46,657 nt of DNA from positions 1-46,657 of the forward strand of contig NZ_CANLKR010000040.1 of the NCBI RefSeq assembly GCF_947491715.1. The letters are read 5' to 3'. Each line of letters begins with the position of its first letter. The first letter of the stretch is position 1. Below the pieces are notes generated by a model that had not been told where the DNA came from, ran no database searches, and worked only from the letters and a program-made list of their open reading frames with translations. The stretch comes from an uncultured Shewanella sp. (lineage in GTDB: Bacteria > Pseudomonadota > Gammaproteobacteria > Enterobacterales > Shewanellaceae). Shown here in pieces: positions 18,010 to 25,916 of this stretch. Made by a program: the position numbers and the translations under genes.

Positions 18010-19704
18010 CTAGAAAAAACGGATTTTTTCAAGGAATTTGCTCAAGAGTGTTTTTTCTTCCTCGGGATAACCCGCTAAACGATCTAACCTAGCCTGTACT
18101 AGACCATACAACGAATCTTCAGGGAAGTGATGGTCTGCATTGGCTTTTCCTGCTGATTTTTTCATTAGCAGTTCAACGGCTTCATCAATGTGCTCTACTT
18201 GATATATGCGAAATTGTTGTTGCTCAACAGCTTTAATGATAGCGGGCTTTAAATTGAGCTGCTGACAATTTGCGGTGGGTATAATCACACCTTGCTGTCC
18301 AGTGAGGCCACGTCTTTCACATAAATCAAAGAAGCCTTCGATTTTTTCATTAACGCCACCAATGGCTTGTACATTGCCAAATTGATCAATTGCGCCGGTT
18401 GCCGCGATACCTTGATGGATAGCTTGTTCACTGATGGCTGAAATGAGGCAGCAATATTCTGCCAGTGAGGCGCTGTCACCATCAATCTCTTGGTAAGATT
18501 GTTCAAAGACAATATTTGCATTGAGGTGAAGTGGGGCATCGCGGCCAAAAATACGGTATAGGCAAGCAGATAGGATCATCATTCCTTTTGCATGAATATT
18601 GCCACCAAGTTCAGATTTTCTTTCAATATCAGCAACCTCACCATCACCATAATGCACGGATGCCGTAATGCGGGCGGGTTCTCCATAACGATATTCGACA
18701 GTGTCGAGTACCGTGAGTCCATTTATTTGACCGATCAGTTGTGTGTCAGTGGACACATTAATAAACTTATCATCAAAATTTTGTGCTGAGAGTTGGGCAG
18801 AGGCATTGTGGCGTTGATTGAATTGATGAGTAGCCCTTTCGATATCGACATCCTTGATAGTGTCAGTTTGGCTGTATGCTTTTGCTTGAGCTAACACTTG
18901 TGCGATAAAAGTAGAAAGTAAAGTGAACCTTTGCTGGTGATCAGCCATTTTCGATGCGTAATTGAACAAAGGCTTAAGGCTCGATTGTGAAAGTGTTACA
19001 TTTTGGGTGCTGGCAACGGCAATGAGCCAATTAAGATAATCGCTTTCACTGTACTGGCTGCGGTCGATTTCATGAGTCAGTTCGCCAAGTAGTGGAAAAT
19101 GGGTTGAAAAGAGTCGTTCTTCTACCCAAGCATGGCTATAAAGTGATGAACTGCCAATGAGAACAATATTGGCTGTTAACGGGATTGGAGCGGCGGATTG
19201 GCTGATTCTATATTCCCTTTCGCATAAAATGTGCATCATAAGATCCCAAAGACGCTCTTGTTTTAATAGCGATTCAGCACATATAAACACATAGTCATAT
19301 TGGCTTAGAGCACCACCTTGAGGAACATGTTGGGGAGGAGACGGTAAGTGGCTTGGTTTGCCAATCAAATCAGTACGTTTAATATTGCCAGCTAAATAGC
19401 AAAAACGTGTATTTACTGGGTGAATGTTTTTGACTAAGGCTGTGATGAAAGGCAACCGACTTATTCCTTCACTATCTGCGATGTACATATGTTGCTGGGG
19501 TATTTTTGCTAATAATGTAAAGGCATCGATTGTTCGCTCTTGACCTAATAATAGTGCACTTTTTGCATCAGCCTGAGGCGGATTGCCTTCATTTTGTAGG
19601 AAGGCTTTATTCTGATTGTCTTGTATTTGAGTGGTATGCTCTGCAATCTTCGGGATGGAAAATTGGGGTGATAAGGCTGTAGTTGGAATAACCGTTGAGT
19701 TCAT
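18010..19704 (-). CDS. Lon-like ATP-dependent protease, YcbZ type
   Basis: Protease of the Lon superfamily, 564 residues, close to the length of E. coli YcbZ. The C-terminal half is a Lon proteolytic domain: catalytic Ser411 (GDSASLAEY) and Lys454 (GGVNEKIEGFF) form the Ser-Lys dyad. The N-terminal half resembles an AAA region, but I cannot find a canonical GxxGxGKS Walker A; the aligned stretch reads ADSEGISRLPF, so ATP use is uncertain. Start is ATG at 19704; a GTG at 19716 is also in frame. It lies upstream of fabA in the same direction, the usual neighbour in enteric bacteria and Shewanella, with the FabR-like operator between them. Confidence 0.88.
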   Translation of the reverse strand: MNSTVIPTTALSPQFSIPKIAEHTTQIQDNQNKAFLQNEGNPPQADAKSALLLGQERTIDAFTLLAKIPQQHMYIADSEGISRLPFITALVKNIHPVNTRFCYLAGNIKRTDLIGKPSHLPSPPQHVPQGGALSQYDYVFICAESLLKQERLWDLMMHILCEREYRISQSAAPIPLTANIVLIGSSSLYSHAWVEERLFSTHFPLLGELTHEIDRSQYSESDYLNWLIAVASTQNVTLSQSSLKPLFNYASKMADHQQRFTLLSTFIAQVLAQAKAYSQTDTIKDVDIERATHQFNQRHNASAQLSAQNFDDKFINVSTDTQLIGQINGLTVLDTVEYRYGEPARITASVHYGDGEVADIERKSELGGNIHAKGMMILSACLYRIFGRDAPLHLNANIVFEQSYQEIDGDSASLAEYCCLISAISEQAIHQGIAATGAIDQFGNVQAIGGVNEKIEGFFDLCERRGLTGQQGVIIPTANCQQLNLKPAIIKAVEQQQFRIYQVEHIDEAVELLMKKSAGKANADHHFPEDSLYGLVQARLDRLAGYPEEEKTLLSKFLEKIRFF

Positions 19705-19947
19705 AAAGGCGAACACTTAGCAATATAAAGAGATGATAATGGGATAGTAGCATATCTTTTTCAGTGCTTGATGAATTCATCTCTTTTTTAAAAGAGATGG
19801 TTGACTTTATTATAGGGCTAGCTAGTTAAGGGGAGAGTGACTGTAAGTCAATCCGTTGATTGATTATGCTAATAAAAGTGTGCTGGGGAAACTTCGATCG
19901 CTTTGTTGCTTATCTCAGCACTTAACTCATTTAAAGAGAGATAGCAG

Positions 19948-19976
19948 TTTACAATGAGAACAGGTCGATATATTAT
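19948..19976 (+). promoter_or_regulatory. Promoter of tRNA-Ser
   Basis: TTTACA (19948-19953) and TATTAT (19971-19976) with a 17-base spacer. Predicted start is only a few bases before the mature tRNA at 19987. Confidence 0.62.
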
Positions 19977-19986
19977 TCTCGCCACT

Positions 19987-20077
19987 GGAGAGATGGCAGA
20001 GTGGTCGAATGCACCGGTCTTGAAAACCGGCATGGGTTTGTAGCCCATCTAGGGTTCAAATCCCTATCTCTCCGCCA
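19987..20077 (+). tRNA. tRNA-Ser (anticodon UGA)
   Basis: Complete serine tRNA of 91 bases with encoded CCA. Acceptor arm GGAGAGA pairs with TCTCTCC; the anticodon stem CCGGT / ACCGG carries the loop CTTGAAA, anticodon TGA, reading UCA/UCG codons. The long variable arm (CATGGG..CCCATC) is diagnostic of class II tRNA-Ser, and the T arm holds GGTTCAAAT. It is followed by a perfect 15-bp hairpin and by two decayed copies of itself. Confidence 0.97.
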
Positions 20078-20084
20078 AATAAAA

Positions 20085-20118
20085 CAAGAAAGCCCATCAG
20101 CAATGATGGGCTTTCTTG
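20085..20118 (+). terminator. Hairpin terminator after tRNA-Ser
   Basis: Perfect 15-bp stem CAAGAAAGCCCATCA / TGATGGGCTTTCTTG with a GCAA loop, 7 bases after the CCA. The 3' arm is T-rich, though no long T tract follows. Confidence 0.82.
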
Positions 20119-20147
20119 TGTCTACAACTTAATAGTCCAGTGGGTAT

Positions 20148-20198
20148 GGAATGGTTTTGTAGCGCGACTATGTAGGGTTCAATCCCTATCTCTGTGCA
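20148..20198 (+). pseudogene. Decayed tRNA-Ser copy 1 (3' half)
   Basis: Aligns with the variable arm, T arm and acceptor 3' strand of the intact tRNA-Ser at 19987, keeping TAGGGTTCAA and CCCTATCTCT and the following AATAAAACAA. The anticodon arm and 5' acceptor strand are gone, the T loop has lost a base and the 3' end reads GTGCA instead of CGCCA. It cannot fold as a tRNA. Confidence 0.8.
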
Positions 20199-20206
20199 AA
20201 ATAAAA

Positions 20207-20240
20207 CAATAAAGGCAACCTGTTAAGGTTGCCTTTATTG
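20207..20240 (+). terminator. Hairpin after tRNA-Ser relic 1
   Basis: Perfect 15-bp stem CAATAAAGGCAACCT / AGGTTGCCTTTATTG with a GTTA loop. It holds the same position relative to relic 1 as the hairpin at 20085 does to the intact tRNA, but with a different stem sequence. Confidence 0.75.
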
Positions 20241-20255
20241 TATCTGGGATAAAAA

Positions 20256-20315
20256 TGAAAACGGCATGGTTTTATAGCACGATTATGTAGGGTTCAAGTC
20301 CCTATCTTTGTGCCA
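20256..20315 (+). pseudogene. Decayed tRNA-Ser copy 2 (3' half)
   Basis: Starts at the anticodon 3' side (TGAAAACGGCATGG), continues through a mutated variable arm and a good T arm (TAGGGTTCAAGTCCC), and ends in GTGCCA, so CCA is kept. The 5' third of the tRNA is missing. It shares CGA.TATG in the variable arm with relic 1, so the two relics derive from a common already-mutated copy. A degraded hairpin follows at about 20322-20356 with a T6 run. Confidence 0.8.
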
Positions 20316-20363
20316 AATAAAACAATAAAGTTGATCAGTAGTGGTCGTTTTTTATGTCAACCT

Positions 20364-21575
20364 TCAAGCCAAGTTATTGGTGGGTTTTATTTTTCGGTAC
20401 ATTAAACACAAGGCAGTTGCTAGGCAGCCTAATATTATCAGCGTTAGGCCTAAAGGGAGTGTTGAAGTGACCTTCCATTGTAATACAAATGTAGAGATCA
20501 GAAAGGCAAACACAAATTCGCAGCAGCCAAATAGCGCTGAGGCTGTACCAGCCATTTCGCCGAAAGGTTCAATAGCGCCGCCGGCCCCAGCGCCCAATAA
20601 CATGGCTCCGCCTAGGCCCATTAGCATCATGGGCCCCATAAAACCAAACAGGCTTAAGCCAAAATAAAGATACCATCCAATCATCAACAGGCCACTGAGT
20701 GTCATGAGAATGGCCCCTAAAAATACCGTATTAAAGGTCCCTATTTTTTTAGCGGCAAAGCCACTGATAAAGCTACCGATGAAAAACACAATGCCTAGAG
20801 AGGCGAAATAAAATCCAAAATGATCCGGTGTGATGTGCAGTAGAGAAATAATGATGTAGGAAGAAGAAGAAAAAAAGGTTAAAAACCCTGCAAACCCGCA
20901 TGAAGCGCACATAGTAAAGATGAAAAACGTTTGGTTGCTAAAAATGTGGGCATAAGTTTTCAATAAACCGGTGGACATTGTTGTTCGTTTTGTCATTGGT
21001 AAGGTTTCATTCAGTGTGATACTCACCGACAGTAAAATCATCAAACTAATACTAGCCAGCGCCGCAAAGGTGATACGCCAATTAAACCAATGTTCAATAT
21101 AGCCACCGATGATGGGGGCAAGGATGGGGGATAGGGCTATGGTTGAATTTAAAAAGCTATAGACTTTTGCACAATCATCACCTGAAAAAAGATCTCTGAC
21201 AATGGCAAACGCCGATACCATCATGCCACAAGCGCCTATTGCCTGCACGATGCGACCCATAATCAGCATGTTAATATTCGTTGAAAGCGTACAAATGATA
21301 GATCCTATCGTAAAGATAGTAATACTGGAGAAAATAATTCGAAGCCTGCCAAATTGGTCGCTTAATGGTCCCATTAATAATTGGCCTAAACCTGCCATTA
21401 ATAAAAAAAGACTAACGGTTAACTGTACTGTTAATTGACTGGCATTAAAGTACGCTTTAATGGCTGGAATGCTTGGGACATAAATATCTAATGCTAAGGC
21501 AAAACTAAAAATTAAGGGGGCGAGAATGAGTATGACTGCAAACGTTGAACGTGATTGGATGGTTTTTGGGGTCAA
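20364..21575 (-). CDS. Bcr/CflA-type multidrug efflux MFS transporter
   Basis: Inner-membrane proton-driven exporter of the major facilitator superfamily, 403 residues with about 12 hydrophobic segments. The first segment LDIYVPSIPAIKAYF and the loop GPLSDQFGRLRIIF (motif A) are typical of the Bcr/CflA drug-resistance subfamily. The start is TTG at 21575: the frame is closed by a stop a few codons upstream and the next Met lies well inside the first helices; AAGGGCAG upstream may serve as ribosome binding site. It stands alone, divergent from the following lipoprotein. Drug specificity cannot be read. Confidence 0.88.
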   Translation of the reverse strand: MTPKTIQSRSTFAVILILAPLIFSFALALDIYVPSIPAIKAYFNASQLTVQLTVSLFLLMAGLGQLLMGPLSDQFGRLRIIFSSITIFTIGSIICTLSTNINMLIMGRIVQAIGACGMMVSAFAIVRDLFSGDDCAKVYSFLNSTIALSPILAPIIGGYIEHWFNWRITFAALASISLMILLSVSITLNETLPMTKRTTMSTGLLKTYAHIFSNQTFFIFTMCASCGFAGFLTFFSSSSYIIISLLHITPDHFGFYFASLGIVFFIGSFISGFAAKKIGTFNTVFLGAILMTLSGLLMIGWYLYFGLSLFGFMGPMMLMGLGGAMLLGAGAGGAIEPFGEMAGTASALFGCCEFVFAFLISTFVLQWKVTSTLPLGLTLIILGCLATALCLMYRKIKPTNNLA

Positions 21576-21725
21576 AGGTGCTGCCCTTATTTAAATGATC
21601 ATCTTAAGTTTAGCCAAGTTTTATTGAGGTGAAGGTTATATGAACAAAAAAATGAGATAATGCTGATAGAATGGGGCTTAGAGGAGTGGTAGAATGAATG
21701 TTTCAAGTTAGATTAAGGCGGTAAT

Positions 21726-22157
21726 ATGAAAGTATACTTAAAGGCTCCTGTGATGATGTTGACCTTACTTCTGTTATCGGCTTGCGCGAATAAAGTATTA
21801 ACAGAACGTACTGAGAATCAAGCTTATCAAGGCCAGTCGATACATGATTTAATGAGTGATATTGGAAAGCCTCAAGATGAACGGGTTGAGTATAACGGTG
21901 ATCGTGAGTATGTATGGTCATTTACTCAAGGGCTTAAACAGAGTGATAATCAACTAGAAAGTGTCATTAAGCCCAGTTTGAATAAGGTCAAGCTTGATTC
22001 GTTCCAACAATGTCAATTTTCGGTATTAACCAATCGTAATAATGTCATTAGAAGTATTAATTTTGAGCTTGATTCACCCAGTTTCGATCCAAAATACTCT
22101 TCAATGTGCATTGAGGTTTTAGAGAAAGGGATTCCTATCCTTGCCAATGCGTATTGA
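21726..22157 (+). CDS. Hypothetical lipoprotein
   Basis: 143-residue protein with a lipoprotein signal (MLTLLLLSAC; lipobox Cys at residue 20), so probably anchored to the outer membrane. The mature part contains DLMSDIGKPQDERVEYNGDREYVWSF, similar in style to SmpA/OmlA-like small lipoproteins, but I cannot place it in a family with confidence. Two further Cys residues could form a disulfide. No operon partner: the divergent MFS gene is on one side and a 160-bp gap on the other. Confidence 0.75.
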   Translation: MKVYLKAPVMMLTLLLLSACANKVLTERTENQAYQGQSIHDLMSDIGKPQDERVEYNGDREYVWSFTQGLKQSDNQLESVIKPSLNKVKLDSFQQCQFSVLTNRNNVIRSINFELDSPSFDPKYSSMCIEVLEKGIPILANAY

Positions 22158-22320
22158 ATTTATTGCTCAAGATTGTTGTTGGTCGTTTATTTTTAATTTC
22201 TGTTATTTTTTGAGTTGAGCTGGTATGTTCCTTTATGGTAATGCCCTGTTTTAATTAGATGAAATGGGCATAAAACGCATATAGGATCAAGGTTGGTTCT
22301 AAAATAAGTAGAAATGGATT

Positions 22321-23601
22321 ATGATAAAATCAATAGCAAGGTGCTTATGTTTGGTTGTGTTATGTTTTTCTTCGTGGGCGTTCTCTGCCCAGATTACTTT
22401 AGGTGAAAGAATCATTTTTGACTCATTATTGCTTAATGAGGAACGTCAATTTCAGGTGCTGTTACCTGAAAATTATCATGCTGATGAAACCACAGATTAC
22501 CCCGTTCTCTATCTTTTAGATGGGGACTATTTGTTTCATGGGGTCTCGGGGATGTTAGATTTGTTAGCCAATAAAGGACAACTCATTCCCGATCTTATTG
22601 TCGTGGGGGTGGCGGATAAAGGGACAGACAAATATCGACAATATATGACGCCTCAGGGTTTAAGTGCCCCTCGAAAAGAGAAAGATAAAGGCAAAGCGTC
22701 AGAGTTTTTAGCTCATATCAATGAAGAGCTTATGCCTTATATGGCCAAACATTACCGCATTGCTGATAATGCGATATTATTTGGTCATTCTATCGGGGGG
22801 CTTTTTGTCTTGAATGCATTACTTGAATCACCTGATCATTTCAACAGTTATTTATCATCGAGCCCATCTGTTTGGTTAAATGATTATGCGTTTGTTCAGC
22901 GGGCGAAAAAAGTGTTCGCCAAAAGCCAACATGAGCCAGTATCTTTATATTTATCTTTGGGTGACGAGACTCGCATGGGGCAATATGGCCTGCTTGATGT
23001 GTTAGATGATCTACAGCCGAAGCATATTAAGTGGCAATTTACTCATTACCCAAATGAAAATCATGTTTCGGTGGCATTGGTGAGTCTTCGAAATAGCCTT
23101 AAACATCTTTTCAATGGCTGGTTTATTCAGGAAAAAGTACTGAATAACATTCACTCAGCTGATGATATTGTTGCACATTATAAACCCTTATTAGCCTTAT
23201 TTAATATCAAACAGGCTATCCCCACTTCTAGCGTTAGGGCGGCTATTCGTTATTTTTATCGGAATGAAAAACAGGCTGATATTGAGGCTTTTATGCAAAA
23301 AGTGAAACAAGATCTGCCGAGCTCAGAATCGGCTTTTGTGATGATGTTGGCGAGTTATCGAGGGCATTTTGATTCGACTCAAGCAGGTATTGCGCTTTTA
23401 TTGAGTAGAGAAACAGATTTTAGCCACTCAATCGAATATATCAAGGCGATAGCCGCAGAATATGAGAAGGCTGGCAATCAAAAATTGGCTGTAGATTATT
23501 ATCAAAAAGCATTTACTCTTGCAAAAAATCAGCATGTTAATCAATGGCAAGTGAATATCATTGAGGCGAAGTTATTACAAATGAATACGATAAAACAATA
23601 A
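22321..23601 (+). CDS. Secreted alpha/beta-hydrolase (esterase-like) with TPR-like tail
   Basis: Periplasmic or secreted hydrolase of the esterase D / IroE-like group (COG2819 type). A signal peptide ends at WAFSA. The catalytic domain carries the nucleophile elbow GHSIGG, an upstream YPVLYLLDGDYLFHG block and a late His in NENHVSVAL, giving a plausible Ser-His triad. The last 120 residues look like helical repeats with a TPR-like end (AAEYEKAGNQKLAVDYYQKAF). 426 residues, longer than simple esterases because of this tail. Related enzymes cleave siderophore esters or unknown acyl esters; no siderophore genes are nearby, so the substrate is open. Confidence 0.82.
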   Translation: MIKSIARCLCLVVLCFSSWAFSAQITLGERIIFDSLLLNEERQFQVLLPENYHADETTDYPVLYLLDGDYLFHGVSGMLDLLANKGQLIPDLIVVGVADKGTDKYRQYMTPQGLSAPRKEKDKGKASEFLAHINEELMPYMAKHYRIADNAILFGHSIGGLFVLNALLESPDHFNSYLSSSPSVWLNDYAFVQRAKKVFAKSQHEPVSLYLSLGDETRMGQYGLLDVLDDLQPKHIKWQFTHYPNENHVSVALVSLRNSLKHLFNGWFIQEKVLNNIHSADDIVAHYKPLLALFNIKQAIPTSSVRAAIRYFYRNEKQADIEAFMQKVKQDLPSSESAFVMMLASYRGHFDSTQAGIALLLSRETDFSHSIEYIKAIAAEYEKAGNQKLAVDYYQKAFTLAKNQHVNQWQVNIIEAKLLQMNTIKQ

Positions 23602-23619
23602 ATTGTTACTGTGACAATG

Positions 23620-23646
23620 GTGAGGTTACGTAATGAGCAACCTCAC
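23620..23646 (+). terminator. Weak hairpin after the hydrolase gene
   Basis: GTGAGGTT pairs with AACCTCAC over an 11-base loop, 18 bases after the stop; only CTCTT follows, so termination may be weak. Confidence 0.45.
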
Positions 23647-23732
23647 TCTTCATATTGGTTTGTTTCTGTTCAATAAATCCGTTCTTTTTTTGCTAGTAAG
23701 GCTTTAGCGATATCCTCGTTTATATTCTTAGA

Positions 23733-24722
23733 CTAGACAAGAAGGTGAACACATTGTTTGGGGGGCGCAAATTCACTATTGGCACTCTCTAAGTTTGTCA
23801 TGGTTTGTTTTCTTGCGAGTTGGTGTAGCTCTAAACTCGATTCAAGTTTTATTAGTTGCGATTTAAGAAGAGCATTTTCTTGTTGTACCTGTTTTAATTT
23901 TTTTTCACTTTCCGTATTGGCTTCGAATTGTTTTGCATTGCGGCTGGATGTTTTTAATCGATTTCCCTTATTTCTGGTGTCGGTTATTCCAAGATCGAGT
24001 CCCATGCCTGCCACACTGCTGGTCGTACTTTTCCCCATCTTTATCATCGATAAAGTACTGCCAATTGCACCTGGTACACTGGCAGCAGATGTTGCACTGC
24101 ACCATAATGTGCTTACAGTGAGCGCTGTTTTTAATACAACTGATGTCGTATTGGCCCAATATGTGGCATCTTCATTATTCATGCCCATTTTATCAAGCAT
24201 GGTATAGACGGCATTTGCTAAAGCATCTGAGCCCATTTTAAGGCCATCTCCTCCTCCAGCTTTGCTGCGCCAATCGGCAAATGCGCAGCCCGCATCAGAA
24301 ACCACAAGGGCAAATGCAACACCAGACATTGCCATGACCGGAACGCCAGCTCCGCCTGTTAACACAGTGGCTGCAATGGATAAGCCTAATCCTACACCGG
24401 CCAAAGCAACATTAAATAAGGCCTTAAAAAAGTTCTTTTTGGCGAGCTCAACACCATTATCTTTTGCTTTTTGGGTGAGCTCTGTTGAAAGTTTTATTAA
24501 ATCCATCGATTCTAGCTTTTTTTTATTAAGATCACTAACCTCTGATAAATCCAATGCTTCTACTGTTCTGTCAATAGGGCGCGTCACATGTACCCAATCT
24601 GAACTTATATTCGAAAGGGGGACCTGCGTGCTATCAAATTTACTGGTTGATACTTTTGGTTTTTCTTGAGGGGTAGCGAGGTCTAGTGCGGCCCTACTAC
24701 TTCTACCAACATTTTGAGTCAT
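23733..24722 (-). CDS. Putative type III secretion translocator-like membrane protein
   Basis: 329-residue protein I recognise only by architecture. A polar N terminus (1-95), a long hydrophobic region at about 99-148 (ALFNVALAGVGLGLSIAATV and on), a second one at about 193-228, and a C-terminal coiled coil at about 263-313 (KKLKQVQQENALLKSQLIKL). No signal peptide. Two central hydrophobic blocks plus a coiled coil is the layout of IpaB/SipB/YopB-class pore-forming translocators. The gene directly upstream, 27 bp away in the same direction, is a SycD/LcrH-like chaperone, the class that escorts such translocators. Start: ATG at 24722, 7 bases after AAGGAG; the ATG at 24728 is too close to it. 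No needle, ring or ATPase genes are in the window, so it is apparently an orphan. Alternative: another chaperone-dependent membrane effector. Confidence 0.55.
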   Translation of the reverse strand: MTQNVGRSSRAALDLATPQEKPKVSTSKFDSTQVPLSNISSDWVHVTRPIDRTVEALDLSEVSDLNKKKLESMDLIKLSTELTQKAKDNGVELAKKNFFKALFNVALAGVGLGLSIAATVLTGGAGVPVMAMSGVAFALVVSDAGCAFADWRSKAGGGDGLKMGSDALANAVYTMLDKMGMNNEDATYWANTTSVVLKTALTVSTLWCSATSAASVPGAIGSTLSMIKMGKSTTSSVAGMGLDLGITDTRNKGNRLKTSSRNAKQFEANTESEKKLKQVQQENALLKSQLIKLESSLELHQLARKQTMTNLESANSEFAPPKQCVHLLV

Positions 24723-24749
24723 GAGCATTCTCCTTAATGAGGTGTATAA

Positions 24750-25229
24750 CTAGCCAATGATTTCTTGAAGTAAATTCTGTGCTAGTGTTCTTATTTCTAG
24801 CTGAACAGGATCGATGAAGCTTTGATCTATGCAGGTTTGTAGGGCTTCAATAGACTCAATAGGTCTGTCTATCGAGGAGTAACATTGGGCAATTCGAAAG
24901 GTCACGCCAGCATCACAAGCATCCATTAAGGCGGCATAGCCGTAAAAAGAAAGGGCATTTTCAAATTGATCTAAGGCATGTAAACAAGAGGCGAACCCAA
25001 CAATATAGGCTCGCTTCCAAGGGTTATTCATCACTAAATAAGTGAAGGAGACTAGGGCTGATTGCATGTTTTGTTGCTGATACTGTTCAAGGGCATCTCT
25101 GTAGGCATTATCGAGTTCAGTGCCTGTCACACCGTTATATTCAGCTTGAGTTTGATGTTCTCCAATGGCACGCTGTATTGCGTCTACGAGCTGATTGAGT
25201 TCAGGAGTCATCTGTTTACTGCTTGTCAT
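24750..25229 (-). CDS. SycD/LcrH-like type III secretion chaperone (TPR)
   Basis: 159-residue TPR protein. The core matches the CesD/SycD/LcrH family: DALEQYQQQNMQSALVSF, the ring-like FASCLHALDQFENALSFYGYAALMD block (family form GLGACRQ..G.Y..A...Y.YAALMD) and FRIAQCYSSIDRPIESIEAL. Such chaperones bind class II clients, the two pore-forming translocators of type III systems. Length fits (SycD is 168 residues). AAGGGGGAAAA precedes the ATG. It is the first gene of a two-gene unit with the translocator-like protein, the usual order (chaperone before translocator). No other type III gene is visible here. Confidence 0.78.
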   Translation of the reverse strand: MTSSKQMTPELNQLVDAIQRAIGEHQTQAEYNGVTGTELDNAYRDALEQYQQQNMQSALVSFTYLVMNNPWKRAYIVGFASCLHALDQFENALSFYGYAALMDACDAGVTFRIAQCYSSIDRPIESIEALQTCIDQSFIDPVQLEIRTLAQNLLQEIIG

Positions 25230-25916
25230 TTTTCCCCCTTATACCGCAAAGTTTGCTAATTATTTTGGCATTAGTTTTTAGCTTGGTCTTTTTAGTACGT
25301 TTATTCATCTTTTCATTGCATTTTATTTTTGGATAAATGTGATGGAAATAGATAAATTAACCAGTGTTAATGTAATAATAAGTTGATGGGGAAATAAATT
25401 GCTATCACTTTTATACTCAGAGCGTTATAAACTCATCAGACCAGATTGGGCTTTGTTAGACCTTGGTCTTATTTGAGTTTTATTTTTGGTTGAAAGGTGA
25501 GCGATAGGGAATGGATAATCAATTTTGAACGCCTTTTTCGTTCCTATAATAAAAATGGTCAGTGCAGAGCAATTGTTTTGCATGTGTGAACAACAAGGGG
25601 TATTAATTAGCTCAGGCAATTTGTTTAGTAGTCGAGATTGTTATCAAGATTGTTTTAGATTGAATATCGGTTGGCCTTTGAATGATGATATTAAAGCGCA
25701 GTGACAGATCGTGTGTCAGAGCTGTCATAGATTGACTTATTTTGAATGATGCTGGTAGAGAAGTCTTTTTTGTTTTCGCATGATTGAGAATGGTCCAGCT
25801 TCTATCGAGGGTTATTTCTATGGCGAGCGCCTAGTGAGTGACGTTCAGTTGAGCATGTGACGACTCGTGCTACATATACTGCTATATTTGATGATACGGT
25901 ATAAAGAGGTTAATAC
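25230..25916. other. 687-bp gap with one gene relic
   Basis: Lies between the chaperone gene (leftward) and the DUF3891 gene (rightward). The middle holds the MocR-type relic listed separately; the rest shows no coding relic that I recognise. Promoters for both flanking genes should be here, but none was assigned with confidence. Confidence 0.5.
25519..25704 (+). pseudogene. 3' relic of a MocR/GntR-type PLP-dependent regulator
   Basis: An open stretch of about 61 codons ending in TGA at 25702 encodes a sequence like the last 50 residues of MocR-family regulators (GntR DNA-binding domain fused to an aminotransferase): SAEQLFCMCEQQGVLISSG, then NLFSSRDCYQDCFRLNIGWP, then LNDDIKAQ. Family ends read roughly A..GV.IAPG.LFS....Y..CLRLN.G.P. 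No start codon, DNA-binding domain or aminotransferase core is found upstream; a stop lies at 25516. I infer a deletion remnant. Confidence 0.6.

Noticed and set aside
20140..20363. Two further functional tRNA genes
   Set aside because: Both lack the 5' acceptor strand, D arm and anticodon arm.
23758..24207. Plus-strand open frame of about 150 codons opposite the translocator-like gene
   Set aside because: No ribosome binding site or family resemblance; the minus-strand frame has a strong Shine-Dalgarno and a matching chaperone neighbour.
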